Assembly: GCF_026230105.1 (NCBI RefSeq)
Contig: NC_079483.1
Coordinates: 5,325,312 to 5,389,311, forward strand
Direction: 5' to 3'
Length of the DNA stretch: 64,000 nt
From: Diorhabda sublineata
Lineage: Eukaryota; Arthropoda; Insecta; Coleoptera; Chrysomelidae
Shown here: positions 22,601 through 32,274 of the stretch, in pieces
Layout of the letters: every line of letters starts with the position of its first letter
Numbering within the stretch: the stretch's first letter is position 1
Made by a program: the position numbers and the translations under genes
The notes under the pieces: generated by a model
Seen by the model: only the letters and a program-made list of their open reading frames with translations
Databases searched by the model: none
What the model was told of the DNA's origin: nothing

Positions 22601-25600
22601 GAGGAAACCCTACTATAAAGTGAATAAACTGAGTAAATAGATAGGGGATAAGGAAGGAAAAACCCAAGATGAAATAAAAAATGAACAAGAGACAGAAATG
22701 AATGGAAAAAAGGGAGATTATAAGGAAAAAAGAAAAACACTTTAACGGGAACTGAATGGATGGGAGTAAGAAAATTGAAAAAGAAACAGTTAAAGTAGGA
22801 TGGATATAATGAAGAAGGAAAGAACTATCATAAATAGGCGAGGTATGAAGAGGAAAAAACCTTAGACAAAATGAAAAAACTAGTAAGAGACAGAAAAGAG
22901 TGGAAAACTGTAGATTAGAAGGAAAGAATAACAAATAAAGTGATGGATGCCCGATGATAATCATTAGAAAAAGAGGTAGACCGAGAATTAAAGAGATAAA
23001 GCAAATAAAAGAGGGTATGAAGAGGAAAAAACCCTAGACAAAATGAAAAAACTAGTAAGAGACAGAAAAGAGTGGAAAAATAATAGATGTAAGAAGGAAA
23101 GAAAAATGCTTTACCGAGAAATAAACGATTGGGATTAAGAAAAATGAAGAAGGAACGATTAAAATAGAATGAATATATTTCAAGAAAGTGAAAACAGAAT
23201 TACAAGGAAAGTGATAGAAGCAGAAAGTGACTACCACAAAAAAAGAGGTAGGTCGAGAATAAAAAGAATAAAGCAAATAAAAGATATGGGATATGAGTAA
23301 GGAAAAAAACCTAGACTAAATGAAAAAATTGGCAACAGACAGAAAAGAAAGGAAAAATAGTAGATATAAAGAAAAAAACACACTTTACCGGAAATGGAAT
23401 GATTGGGAGTAAGAAAAATAAAGAAAGAACGATTAAGGTAGAATGATAATATTTCAGGAGTAAAGTAAAAATAGAAAAACGAAAAAAGTAATGGAAGGAG
23501 AAATTGCCTACCACGAGAAGAAGAGGTAGATCGAGGATTAAATACATAAAGCAAATATATAAATGAATAAGGAATGAAAAATTAGATACCTTAGATCAAA
23601 TTAGAATATTTGTAAGTGGAAAGAAACAATTGAAGATTATGAGATTACAAGAAGAACACTTTACTATTAGTTGAATAATTGAGGGTTATGAAAAATTGGC
23701 CTTCAATGTCATAGCTGAGATTGGCCATTATGACGTTTAGCATTGTTTTCTAACTGTCTTTGTAAGCTTACTAAAGTTGTTTCTTATTATTTTTATTAAT
23801 ATATATTATTCCATTCAATTTTATTATTTTATTAGATTTATATTGTATTTTTTAGTATCGTGAAGAAATTGCTGGGAAACTTGAAGAAGACATGAAATTA
23901 TTGAATACACTAAAAGCTGAAAATACTCAATTGACCATTCAACTCGATGAAGAAAAACGTAAATCCGAAGATATTCTTTTCAGATTAGAAGAAACCGTTA
24001 TTTCTAAAGACGATTTAGAGGTTAGAATTTTAATTTTGCTAAGGGATTTTATAACCTAATTTCTAAATCCGGCTCTGCAGAGGAGTAATTCCTATATCAG
24101 GGCTAAACAAGAAATCTCTTCCACAATCCTACCATAAAAAAAACAACCAACCTCTCTCTTTCTCTCTCTCACACACACACCTTATTTCTATTTCAGACGA
24201 AAGATAAAGACAGTTTAATGAAAATTAACGAACTGGAAAAACAACTATTATGCGAAAAACAGAAAATCGATAACCTGGAAACAGATGCCAATAAATTATT
24301 CGAAGCCGAAGAAAATTTGATAAAATATAAAGAGGAAATAGATTTTCTAAAGGAGCAACTGCAACAATCCAGGAGTCAACAAATCATTTTGGAAGGAGAT
24401 CATGCTAGTACAGCAGGTACGGTCATTTATAAAGGTTGTCCCATTAAAAAATAAGAATGTATATTTCCATTTCTCTAGAATACGGTAAATGGACTACTTA
24501 TTCTGAAAAATATTTAATAATTGGTGAAAAATCGATTAAATAACAGTTGAATGAAAACATACGAGGTAAAAAAATAATGATGAATTATTTGGATCAATAA
24601 CTGGAAGGCTTCTTCTTATCTGCATTGTCGTGACCTTCTCAATGTGAAAACATTTCCTTGTTGGCAATTTTTGTATTTTTTTAATAGACCCAGAACTCAC
24701 ATGGTGCTAAATCTGTTGATTAATCAGGATATGGAAGACTTTTAGCCAGCAAAAACACGTGAATAAAAACATTGGCCCATTTTTCATGTTTCTTTCTTCT
24801 CTAAATTCTCAAATACTGAATCTCTTGTTTGAATTAACAAGTTTGTTCACTTTCTATACATTTTCATCTGTTTATTTCCCAGTTTGAACAACATTCAGAT
24901 CTTTTCTCCTTCATAAATGACCTTATCCATTTTATACTATTTGTAAACAGTCTTCAAAGTTATTTCGAGAGGTTCTTTGGCACTTTTGTTCTTCAATTCG
25001 ATACTATAATAATTATGTTTCATGCCTCAAAACAGTCATTATAAACAGAATTTCATTAAAGAGACTCCAGTAGCAGACTGACAAGCCGGAAACTAATTCA
25101 AATATATCAATACTTGTCTCAGTATATGAAAATATAAGTCATAGTAGTTCAAATATATCAGCATAAGTAATTGCTGCTCTAAAACACCATACAAACCGCA
25201 GATTTGCTCAAATAGTGTCATAAGTCAAAAAAAAAATTTTTTTATTGTACAATTGGTGCAAGCAAACTTCAAAAAACCAATCCCAAATAATGTCATGTAA
25301 ATAGTTACTATTGCAGTAACTTAGCAAATTTTTGAATTATCATCTGATATGTGAAGTTAAGATTAATTTCAAATGTTTATGACTCCATAGTTTTTTTATG
25401 ACACTATTTGAGTGGAGGTGCGAAATGGATTCATTTACATGTCATAGGCTTCTAGCGAGTCTATAAAGTCCTTATTCATTGAAGCCCTTCTTCTAAGGAT
25501 AACCCATAGTTGATTTGCTTCCACAGAACCATTGCAGACTTTCTGTATATTTTTTTTGTTTGTAAATTTATACTGTTTAATTCATTTTAACAGGGGTAGT

Positions 25601-28600
25601 TCAGTAGGGTTGTTTGTCGAAAGGCAATAAACAATATTTTTTCATCTCATCATTTTTCTGATATTTTTATAATTGTTCTACTAATTCTCACTAAATAGCA
25701 TTTCCTTGCTGTCCTTTCCGAAACCAACAAACTATTTTTTTTACTTGGTGTACATTTAGTTCACTGACAGTCTATCGAAAGTATTTTTTATGCCATTTTC
25801 TTCTTCTGAAATTTCTGTTTTTTTTCTTTTCTTTCTGTTACTGTAACAATTCTCCTATTATCTATCTTTGTATTTCTTTATCCTCTTGATACTTCTATCA
25901 ATTTTAACATAGATAATATTATTTTTTTCTTTTATTTCCTCGTCACTCCCACCTTCTAAAATGTCTTTTTCTTCTTCTTTTCATCTAGTAATTTCAATTT
26001 AAAATCACTGTCTTCACTCTTCTATTGCTTGTCTTCTTCATGTCTTCATTTCTTCTTTCTGTATTCTTGTTTATATGTTTATGCTTCTATAAATTTCCTC
26101 TCTATATATTTGATTTACTTCTTACATTTTCTTGTTCATTTTTTTTAATATTATATGTTGTAATGTCATTTATTTGTCTGATTATGTCACTCCCACGTTC
26201 AAAAATATCTTTTTCTTCTTCTTTTCATCTAGTAATTTCCGTTTAATGTCACTGTAATCACTCTTCTAATACTTGTCTTCTTCATTTCTTCTTTTTGTAT
26301 TCTTGTTTATATATGTTTATACTTCTTATATAAATTTTCTCTCTATATCTTTAATTAATTTCTTTCTTATATTTTCTTGTCGATTTCCTCTATTTTGATT
26401 ATTATTATGTTGAATATTGTTATGTCATTTATTTGTTCTAATTGTGTCATTTCCACCTTGTATAATTTTCTTTTCTTTTTCCCTTAATCTAGTAATTTAC
26501 ATTTGATGACACAGTCACTTTTCTAGTACCTGTTTTATGTTTTCATTCCTTCCTTCTATAAACTTGTTCGTGCTTTTATTCATAATTCCTGAGGTACAGG
26601 TTAATAAAACTTTTGTTAAAAACATATTTAGTTTCATCTTATTCTAATAATCTAGTGTAGTGGTGCTTAAAAAACAATGTAAATTCGTATATTAGCCTCT
26701 ACTTCATAAACAAATAATGTGGGGTAGCAATTTATAGTATAAAAATATATTTTATTTTCAGTACTGATTAAATCCTTACAAGATGAAATTAATCACTGCA
26801 AAGCGGATTTAAATGAAAAGATTGAATTAGTTAATGTACTTAACCAAGAAATTTCAAGAACAACAGCAGATTTTAAAAAACAGTTGGAAGAAAACCTGGG
26901 CAGATATGGCGAACTGGAAAAAGTATATAATGAAAGGGAAAAGGATGTAAACGCATTAAAACAAGAAAAAGAAATTATCAACAAACAACTAGAAGAAAAA
27001 TCGACGAACTTAGCAAACTTGATTAACGAAAAATTCACTACGGAGTCTAATTTGGAAAAAGAAATAGAAAGACTGAAAATGGAACTGAGTGCAAAAATTT
27101 TCGATTTAGAAAACATCCAAGACGTTCTAAAAACAAAAGAATCCAATTCATCGGATATCGAACAAGAGTTAATTTCACTTCGTCAACTTTTGAAAGAAAA
27201 AGAAACCGAAAATGAAAAACTAAATCAACAGATTATCATAAATAATGAAAATTTGGAAAAATTAACCGAAAAATTAACCTCCAAAGAGGAAAACTATGTC
27301 CAACTTCAAACCGAACATGAACTACTCGTTACAGAATTAGATAAATTGAAATTAGAAGCAGAAATTTTACGATCGAAAGATACAGAAATTGTCAAGCTCA
27401 ACGATACTATAAAACGTCGAGAAGAAGATTGTCAAATGTATAAAGAAAAATTAAATTTGTTAAAAGTAGAATTAGAAACGTCCAATTGTAATTTGGATAA
27501 TCTGAAAAAACAATTAGAAGAAAATTTAAAATCAAAAGAAATAGAATTGGAACGTTACAGAGATAAACTTAAAGAAAAGGAAGATAAATTAAATGAAGAA
27601 ACAGCAGCTTATAACGAACTAAATAAAAATTACGAAAACGTAAAAGTGGAATTAGAAACTACGAAAGATAAAAGCAAACAAGCGATTGATGATCTAGATA
27701 TGAAATTAAAAAATTTAGAATCCACTGTAACTGAAAAAAATAACCAAATTAAAGATTTATCCAATAAAATCGAAGAAAAAGATACTATTATATTATCTTT
27801 GCAAAAAGAACTACAAATTATGAAAATTGATTTGGAATCAGTATCTAGTAACTTGAAACAATATCAAACAAATCTAGGTGATGTGGAATCGACTTTGAAA
27901 AAAGAAAGAGATGAAATTAAAGAAAATTTAAAAGAAAAAGTTAAAGAACTAGAAGATGTCAAAAACGAATTTATTAATAATATCAAAGAACGCGACTTGA
28001 AAATCGAAAATCTCTCACTTGAATTGAATAATAAATTGAAAATTATCGAAACTTTAGAAAAAAATATAGAAAATGTTAGAGAAGAAAATAAAAAAAATGT
28101 AGAAGTAAAGGTTAGTGAATTTAAATTAGAAGAAGAAAAATTACTTTCACAAATATTAGAAAAAGATACTCAACTTAATATTTATTTAAATAAAAGCGAC
28201 GAACTATCAGAAACAATTTACAAATTAAATAACGATATTGAAAATTCAAATAAAATTAATAAAGAAAATACAAATATAATCGAACAATTACAAATCTCAG
28301 TACAAGAAAAAGAAAATCTATGTAAAGAATTAGATGATAAAATAAATATAATGACAGAAAAAGAAATTAAAAACGACGAATTAATAAAATCTTTACAAAC
28401 TGATATTATTAATAAAAATAAAGATATGGAAACTATATTAACAGAAAAACAACAAACTGATAATGATTTAAAGAAAGAAAACGACGATTTAAAAAATCAA
28501 ATCACACTTCAAAAAGAAGAAATCGAAAAATTAATAACAGAAACTAATAATAACGTCACTAAAATATCTGAAGAATTAACCGAAGCTAATAACAGAATCG

Positions 28601-31600
28601 CTAATAAAATAGAAGAATTAAACGAAGCTAATAACAAAATCGCTAATAAAACAGAAGAATTAAACGAAGCTAATAACAGATTAGCTAAAATATCCGAGGA
28701 ACTAACCGAAGCTAATAATAAAATCGTTAATAAAACAGAAGAATTAAACGAAGCTAATAAAAGAATCGTTAAAATATCTGATGAATTAACCGAAGCTAAT
28801 AACAAAATCGCTAATAAAACAGAAGAATTAACCGAAGCTAATAAAATGGTCGCTAAAAAAACCGAAGAAAATGACAACTTAAATAAAAGAAACGAAGAAC
28901 TAGAAACAAAAATAGAAGAAATACGAATTGAAAGTGAGAATAAGTTGAAGAGATTACTAGAAGAACACGACGAATTCGAAATTCAAGTATCGGATTTATT
29001 AACAAAAATCGAAAATAAAGATAAAGAAATATCGGAATTGAAAGAGAGAATAAATAAATTGGAAGATGTCGGTAAGGAAGTGTCTTCTTATAAAGAAACA
29101 CAACTTCAACTTACGAATAAGTTAGAAGATCTGGATAAAGTTAAAAGTGAAAGTGAAGCCGTAAAAGAAGAAATTTCGGAATGTAATAAACGTATCGAAA
29201 AACTATCTACAGAAAACGAGAAATTGAATCGAGATTTACAAACTGCTAAGGAAGTTACTGATCGTATCAAAGAAAAAGAAATCGAGCACGAAACTTATAA
29301 AACTCGTAGCGAAGAAACTATTGTTAATCTAGAAAAAATTGTAGGAGAACTTCGTGTTAAGAACGAAGATTTGATTAAATATAAAATAGAATGCGAATCT
29401 CAGACGACGCAGAGTGAAAAATCTGGAAAAGAAATTGAAAATCTGAAGGATATTTTGAATAAAAAATCGACTCAAGTGGAAAAATTGCAGAAGAGTTTGG
29501 ACGCCATTAATGAAGTTGCTGCGACAAAAGATCTACAGTTACAGAAATTAATTACAGAAATAAAGATGTTGAAAGATAATGTTGTTAAGGTAAGTCAATA
29601 GTTTTTGGACACCCTTGTATATTGTAGTGAATAGTCTATAGTTTTGATAAATTCTTTTTGTTTATTATTAAATTCGATTTAACGATAACATTAACCTTGC
29701 AAATCATATTTCTAGGTTGCACCGAATGGTTCAACGGGTGATGTCCAACAATTGATGGAAGACAAATTATTCGCCGAAAATCAAGTTAATTTCTTAAATT
29801 CAATCATAGCTGACATGCAGAAGAAAAGCGAAGAACAGAAAGCTAGGATAGAGATTTTAGAAATGGGTTACAGTTCGTCTGCTGTAGATGAACTAACTTC
29901 GTAAGTTTAATTTTATCAATTATTCCTTTTCGATCTTCATTACATTATTTTTGTCTGATGAATCTCTAATCACTTTTTCCGGTGTTCCAGTTTTTCAAGT
30001 ACCCTCCTACTGTGTCATTGAAATTATGCTAATGTGTCTTTCCTATCTCTATGTGTACCAAACATATTCCTTGCCCACTTCTAACTCCAATTTTTTCTGG
30101 TCTAGACTTTTCTTTTGACATTTTTCAATTACACCATTGCTTTTGTTCCTTTTCCAAGTCTTTAGTCTCCTTTTGTCACTGTTATGCTAAATACTTAAGG
30201 TTGTCTTTCCACATATTGCAAATAACTAATTTTCTTACTGACCTCAATGGTAGGGGCCAAGCTAAAAGCTGCAGATCCAATGTAACCAAAGGGAGCCAAA
30301 CTGGAATATATCAAAACTAATGTTACATTCTCTAACCTAGAGACTCTTCTTCTGCAATTTTCTCACTACGTCATTGCTTCTTCTTCAAACTTTCATCTAA
30401 TTCTTTGACTCTGCTCTAAATATTTAAGGCTTTCTCTTCATCTGCTGAAAATAATTAATTTTCTTGTCTATCTCAATGGCAGAGGCAAAACTATATTCAT
30501 GAGAAACCAAGGTAACCTAGACTTCCCTCCAAAATTTTTCTGCCTATCTCAATAGCAAGACCAAACTGTAATACTGCAAAACCAATGTGGCTTTGTCTGA
30601 TCTAGACTCTTGTTTTGACATTTTTGTATTTCTTAGTGGCTTTTCTGTAATAATTTTTCTTATTCTTCGTCTTCTGCCAATGTTACTCTGAATATTTAAG
30701 AATATCTTCTTTAGATATGTTATGAATATCCAAATTTCTCTTGCCTATTGTAATAGAAGGAACCAAATTGGAATATTGCAAAACTAATGTAACATTCTCT
30801 GACCTAGAGACTCTTCTTCTGAAATTGTCCCTACGTCAATGCCTATCTTAATAGCAAGAACAAACTGTAATACCGCAGAACCAATGTAGCTTTCTCTGAT
30901 CTAGACTCTTGTTTTGTTTTGCTTAGTGGCTTCCCTTTAATCGTTCTTTTAACTCTCTGTATTCTGTCACTGTTATTATCTTCCTTTATGGAATAATTCT
31001 TCTGATTTTTTGTTTTCTCCTATCACTGCATTTATTGAAATATTTAATGCAGAACCAATTTTTTGTCACATATTTTAATAATGCTGTTTGTTCTGTAGGC
31101 TAGGTTTCAAAATGGATTCAAAGCAAATACCTCCTAGAATGTATTGCGATATATGTGAAGAATTTGATCTTCACGAAACGGAAGATTGCCCCACTCAAGG
31201 TGAAGATGAACCACCTATTAATCAAGCTGACAAAGAAACTAAAATTAAACCGCCACCACGGGACTATTGTGATATATGTGAAGGTATGTCGAAAATAAAT
31301 TTACTTTTAAAGACTTTCAAGTTTTTATTCACTTTTGTTAACTTAATTATGAAGTTATGATAACTCAGTCCTCTTGAACTCTGAAAACTGATCAGTATTG
31401 TTAATCATAATAAATTCTCCATTAAACTAAATCAATTCCATTATTTAATACTATTATTGATTAAAAGATTCAAATATAAAAAATTCTTTTCGTAGTATTT
31501 TAATGTTACGGAAGTAAATTTGCAGCAGTAAAAATGATCAAAACTAGGACTTAATAGCTAGTAGCTTAAACATCCAATTCGAACGAATTTTGTTAAAAAA

Positions 31601-32274
31601 TTTGTTGCCAAATAATTAATTAAAAAGTATGAACCTCAGTGTACATATGCCTACTGATAGATCTGTCATGGCTCATTTAAAACCACCAAAAGCTGATGTC
31701 CTTGAAAATTCTAATCGGGCACTTTGGTTTGAACTTTTCAACACCACTAGGCAAACTTTGAGGCTTGCCCCTGTATTTGAATCCCACAAGCGTGAATGCT
31801 AGGCACTTATTGATAATTTGGTCTGCACTTTCTCCCTCCTCTAAGTACCAGTGACATTTTGATAGTTTGTGATACCTATAGAGATGGTTAAACAATCAGT
31901 CACCAATGGTATTTTGCACATTTCTTAAACGAAACAGTTGATTGGTAAAATAGAAGGAAGATCCATTTTTGTGTCCTTTAGCTTGCCTGCAAAGTGTTTC
32001 CAATTATCTCCTTCTTGCAAACAGACTTCTTAATGATGTGATAGCTTCACTTTTGGCTGCACCAAGAATGGATTCTGGGCCCACTGGTGGTGTTTTGTAA
32101 GCAAATCATCTTCGTCATTGCCCTCTTTTTAGATTTGTTAAGGGGTACATTTTTGAATATGTAAATCAATAAGATTAATAAGAAAACTATGTAATTTGCA
32201 TTTTCTGGTAATACTTTTATTTTCTAGAATTTGGACATTCGACTGAAAATTGTACAGAAGATCAAGAATTTTAA
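10164..32274 (+). CDS. CLIP-190: CLIP-170/CLIP-190 microtubule plus-end protein, 12 exons, 5' end upstream
   Basis: Cytoplasmic linker protein that tracks growing microtubule plus ends and links them to dynactin, vesicles and actin. Exons: 10164-10316, 10414-10617, 12105-12309, 14469-14700, 17488-17541, 21534-21632, 23856-24020, 24197-24416, 26762-29589, 29716-29900, 31099-31283, 32228-32274. All junctions are GT/AG and the phases join without a stop, giving 1,525 visible residues. Domain order is CAP-Gly, CAP-Gly, Ser-rich linker, long coiled coil, two zinc knuckles, as in CLIP-170 and Drosophila CLIP-190. The first exon begins inside a codon, in a stretch (AVLTEDTDSFIIGQ) just ahead of CAP-Gly 1. 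The initiator Met is therefore on an unseen exon, with 1327-1407 as a candidate intermediate one. Confidence 0.93.
10618..11389. other. CLIP-190 intron, unique-looking DNA
   Basis: The first half of the intron between the CAP-Gly 1 and CAP-Gly 2 exons. It contains no open frame with recognisable features and no terminal repeats that could be paired. The segment 10930-11110 is more GC-rich (GGGCAAAACGCGGCGCCG) and may be repeat-derived. Confidence 0.4.
11390..11965 (-). mobile_element. mariner-family transposon remnant, copy B
   Basis: Same family as copy A at 2988-3560. On the minus strand, CYKLLQEAYGG (N-terminal region) lies near 11920, and PPYSPDLAP and a DFFLFP-type catalytic motif near 11590-11630. 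The RFESMEAVKQKMAELL and EDFQHCFDRSMKK C-terminal stretch is near 11440-11530. Frames are broken. It sits in a CLIP-190 intron in antisense orientation. Confidence 0.65.
12105..14700 (+). CDS. CLIP-190: CLIP-190 exons encoding CAP-Gly domain 2 and Ser-rich linker
   Basis: Exon 12105-12309 carries YKIGDRVIIKSSQGSKVG, FAPGDWVGVELDDP and a second GKNDGSVNG groove. Exon 14469-14700 finishes the domain (RYFECLPNFGLFAPVSKV), then turns into a basic, Ser-rich linker (SKSPSKIKP, VNSKESLLSNVSTTSAAS). In CLIP-170 this type of linker boosts lattice binding and is a phosphorylation target. An internal AGGGTAAGA at about 14668 could be an alternative donor. The 2.1-kb intron between the exons holds an inverted LINE pair and a duplicated block. 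Confidence 0.92.
12370..13060. mobile_element. two LINE 3' ends in inverted orientation
   Basis: 12760-13050 (plus) and 12370-12725 (minus) are inverted copies of one sequence, for example AAAAGGAGTGGGATTAATTG on the right and its complement on the left. The right copy encodes RRSAECINKS, then CRFCCTEDETLEHF, matching the CRFCxEEDETxEH metal-binding-like motif after LINE RNase H domains. A third copy lies at 46250-46760. The transcript could form a long hairpin here. Confidence 0.65.
13166..14200 (+). repeat. ~578-bp direct duplication with nested ~77-bp repeats
   Basis: The block from about 13166 to 13640 is repeated from about 13697 to 14190 at a period near 578 bp; shared landmarks are TAGTTCAAATGCTCAG, GAATTT-TTCTAC/CAC and AAAGATAAAAATTCATCATT. 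Within the first copy, AGTAGTTCAAATGCTCAG plus GAGGAATAAATTGAGTAG is itself repeated in tandem. The copies have diverged moderately. No coding content; it is intronic in CLIP-190. Confidence 0.7.
14701..15384. other. CLIP-190 intron with one hairpin motif
   Basis: AT-rich intron. At 15224-15281 there is a hairpin, AACACTTCCTGGTCCTTCGA through to its imperfect complement ending AGAAAGTGTT, with a GAGCCGGA loop shoulder. The TGGTCCTTCGAGCCGG core recurs near 18535, 47255 and 47400. Nothing else was recognised. Confidence 0.45.
15385..17250 (+). repeat. 1.9-kb pyrimidine-rich degenerate minisatellite
   Basis: Almost every line is T/C-rich on the plus strand, built from diverged units of the kind TTTCTTTTCTACTATATTCA then CCTCGTCATTTGCCTTTTAT. 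Unit length is irregular, tens of bases with a looser higher-order period. Five long plus-strand open frames here (15822-17338) translate only into Phe/Leu/Ser/Tyr-rich low-complexity sequence, so they are composition artefacts. Confidence 0.7.
17488..17541 (+). CDS. CLIP-190: CLIP-190 54-bp micro-exon
   Basis: Eighteen codons with whole-codon ends, flanked by TTGTTAG and GTAACC. The peptide is Thr/Pro/Lys-rich (KSPTKSTTTPIPTRTALQ) and contains TPIP, which fits the S/T-x-I-P motif by which plus-end proteins bind the EB1 EB-homology domain. Because it is in phase at both ends it can be included or skipped without a frameshift, so alternative splicing is plausible. Assignment as an exon rests on splice sites, phase and composition. 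Confidence 0.7.
17542..18760. other. CLIP-190 intron, no gene; one hairpin motif
   Basis: No coding exon was recognised. Around 18531-18585 a TGGTCCTTCGAGCCGG ... GGGTCGAAGGACCAG hairpin occurs, the same motif as at 15224. The minus frame 18129-18317 shows no family features. The rest is AT-rich. Confidence 0.4.
18761..19207. mobile_element. fold-back element with ~165-bp arms
   Basis: Left arm 18761-18925 starts with CGCCAATTTTAGACTTGCAT and contains GAATGCACAAGCTAAAACT. Right arm 19043-19207 is its reverse complement, with AGTTTTAACTTGTGCATTC and ending GCAAGTCTAAAATTGG. A spacer of about 117 bp separates them. No coding capacity and no target duplication were identified. Confidence 0.75.
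19208..20057. other. CLIP-190 intron, no gene seen
   Basis: AT-rich. The minus frame at 19444-19662 and the frame at 19920-20159 have no recognisable features, and the latter overlaps a fold-back element. Nothing else can be supported. Confidence 0.4.
20058..20496. mobile_element. fold-back element with split arms
   Basis: Outer arms: GAGTATGATAAG with ATAGACTATTGATGATACGA (20058-20145), mirrored by TCGTATCATCAATAGTCTAT with CTTATCATACTC (20400-20496). Inner arms: TTGTTCGATAGATCTCATCA (20138) and its complement near 20290-20327. About 75 bp interrupt the right arm and contain the short palindrome ACTTCCGG ... CCGGAAGT. Confidence 0.65.
20893..21493. mobile_element. 600-bp fold-back MITE just upstream of a CLIP-190 exon
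   Basis: The ends are ATACAGGGTGTTTCTAAATT and the reverse complement of ATACAGGGTGTTTTCAAATT. A second, inner inverted pair exists (TTCTGTTTTAAAATTAGTTT near 21145 and its complement near 21255). A related piece occurs at 32455-32540. The element ends 40 bp before the exon at 21534. Confidence 0.7.
21534..24416 (+). CDS. CLIP-190: CLIP-190 three exons opening the coiled coil
   Basis: Exons 21534-21632 (33 codons, opening DVLKEKQQHIEQLLKEREET), 23856-24020 (55 codons, opening YREEIAGKLEEDMKLL) and 24197-24416 (opening TKDKDSLMKINELEKQLL). All show heptad-patterned Leu/Ile with abundant Glu/Lys, and the first part resembles the CLIP-170 coiled-coil start (VLKEKQxHIEQLLxER). The first exon lies only 40 bp after a fold-back element (20893-21493). 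The 2.2-kb intron before 23856 holds an apparently LINE-derived tandem array. Confidence 0.88.
21950..23650 (+). repeat. purine-rich tandem array built from LINE 3'-end units
   Basis: Units of about 270 bp. Three starts marked by AAGAGGTAGACCGAGAAT-like sequence lie at about 22972, 23243 and 23522, with another at 22509. Each plus-strand unit translates, with stops, as RGRPRI ... IKQIKE ... KMKKLVRDRKEWK. This matches the RTE-LINE C-terminal pattern RGRPRxRWxDxIxxD ... LAxDRxxWR. Repeated copies of only this segment imply local tandem amplification of a retroposon tail. The minus-strand open frames here are shadows. Confidence 0.6.
24590..25110 (-). mobile_element. old mariner transposase remnant
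   Basis: The minus strand near 24670-24740 reads LPYPD, then STDLAPCEFWVY, a decayed form of PHPPYSPDLAPCDFWLFP, the mariner catalytic signature. Upstream sequence toward 25110 is degenerate. The low identity suggests an older insertion than copies A-C. No ends were found. Confidence 0.4.
25111..25769. other. CLIP-190 intron, no gene seen
   Basis: AT-rich intron sequence. A short TGACACTATTTGAG and AATAGTGTCATAAG inverted pair flanks about 190 bp (25210-25420), suggesting one more small fold-back remnant. No coding sequence was found. Confidence 0.35.
25770..26580 (+). repeat. pyrimidine-rich minisatellite with ~250-bp units
   Basis: T/C-rich plus strand with repeated landmarks TTTCTTCTTCTTTTCATCTA, GTAATTT and CTTGTTTATATGTTTATGCT at about 25970-26100, 26210-26320 and, less well, 26470-26580. 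Introns on both sides of the coiled-coil exons thus carry strand-biased arrays. It ends about 180 bp before the giant exon. Confidence 0.6.
26762..29589 (+). CDS. CLIP-190: CLIP-190 giant coiled-coil exon (942 codons)
   Basis: One uninterrupted 2.83-kb exon with an acceptor TTTTCAG and donor AAGGTAAGT. It is almost entirely Glu/Lys/Asn/Leu-rich heptads, expected to form the long parallel dimeric rod of CLIP proteins. Bases 28567-28860 are seven copies of a 14-residue (two-heptad) repeat. AT-rich codons (AAA, GAA, AAT, TTA) dominate. The long antisense frames at 26793-27146 and 28509-28877 are shadows of it. Confidence 0.93.
28567..28860 (+). repeat. seven-copy 42-bp in-frame repeat inside the CLIP-190 rod
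   Basis: Each unit encodes a variant of T/S-E-E-L-N/T-E-A-N-N-K/R-I-A-N-K. The units tend to alternate between TEEL-starting and SEEL-starting versions, giving a partial 28-residue higher-order period. Fourteen residues are exactly two heptads, so the array can lengthen or shorten the rod without breaking coiled-coil register. Confidence 0.9.
29716..29900 (+). CDS. CLIP-190: CLIP-190 exon, end of coiled coil
   Basis: Sixty-one codons plus two bases, between TTTCTAG and CGTAAGT. It begins VAPNGSTGDVQQLMEDKLFA, then a last helix (FLNSIIADMQKK) and a Ser-rich tail. CLIP-170 also carries a conserved FLNSVIVDLQ-like segment shortly before its zinc knuckles, which supports orthology. Confidence 0.9.
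29940..31060 (+). repeat. intronic degenerate repeat, five units
   Basis: The phrase GACCTAGAGACTCTTCTTCT with AAAACTAATGTAACATTCTC occurs near 30292 and 30757. The sister phrase GATCTAGACTCTTGTTTTG with AACCAATGTGGCTTT occurs near 30551 and 30852, and a weaker start lies near 30087. Units are about 200-300 bp and diverged. The plus frame 30051-30320 is inside it and looks spurious. Confidence 0.6.
31099..32274 (+). CDS. CLIP-190: CLIP-190 last two exons with two zinc knuckles and the stop
   Basis: Exon 31099-31283 encodes knuckle 1 (YCDICEEFDLHETEDCP), an acidic spacer and the start of knuckle 2 (RDYCDICE). Exon 32228-32274 completes it (EFGHSTENCTEDQEF) and ends in TAA. Both fit the CxxC-x(4-6)-H-x(4)-C pattern of CLIP metal-binding motifs. 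In CLIP-170 these bind p150-Glued and LIS1 and allow autoinhibitory folding onto the CAP-Gly domains. The protein ends EDQEF rather than in the EEY/F-like ETF end known from CLIP-170. Confidence 0.92.
31640..32115 (-). mobile_element. LINE RNase H/3' fragment in the last CLIP-190 intron
   Basis: Minus strand 31680-31895: LYRYHKLSKCHWYLEEGES (the HRMGLxxxxxCRFCxEEEES region), then ADQIINKCLAF and FKYRGKP, then IRIFKDI near the C-terminus. These are the terminal landmarks of Jockey-like LINEs, also seen at 650-1080. It lies antisense to CLIP-190, between the two zinc-knuckle exons. Confidence 0.55.

Noticed and set aside
22464..23554. Minus-strand open frames up to 166 codons, hydrophobic
   Set aside because: Shadows of the purine-rich LINE-derived array; no start context and no conserved motif.
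26793..27146. 117-codon antisense frame, plus 28509-28877
   Set aside because: Exact complements of the CLIP-190 coiled-coil exon; Glu/Lys codons read backwards give Ser/Phe/Leu frames.
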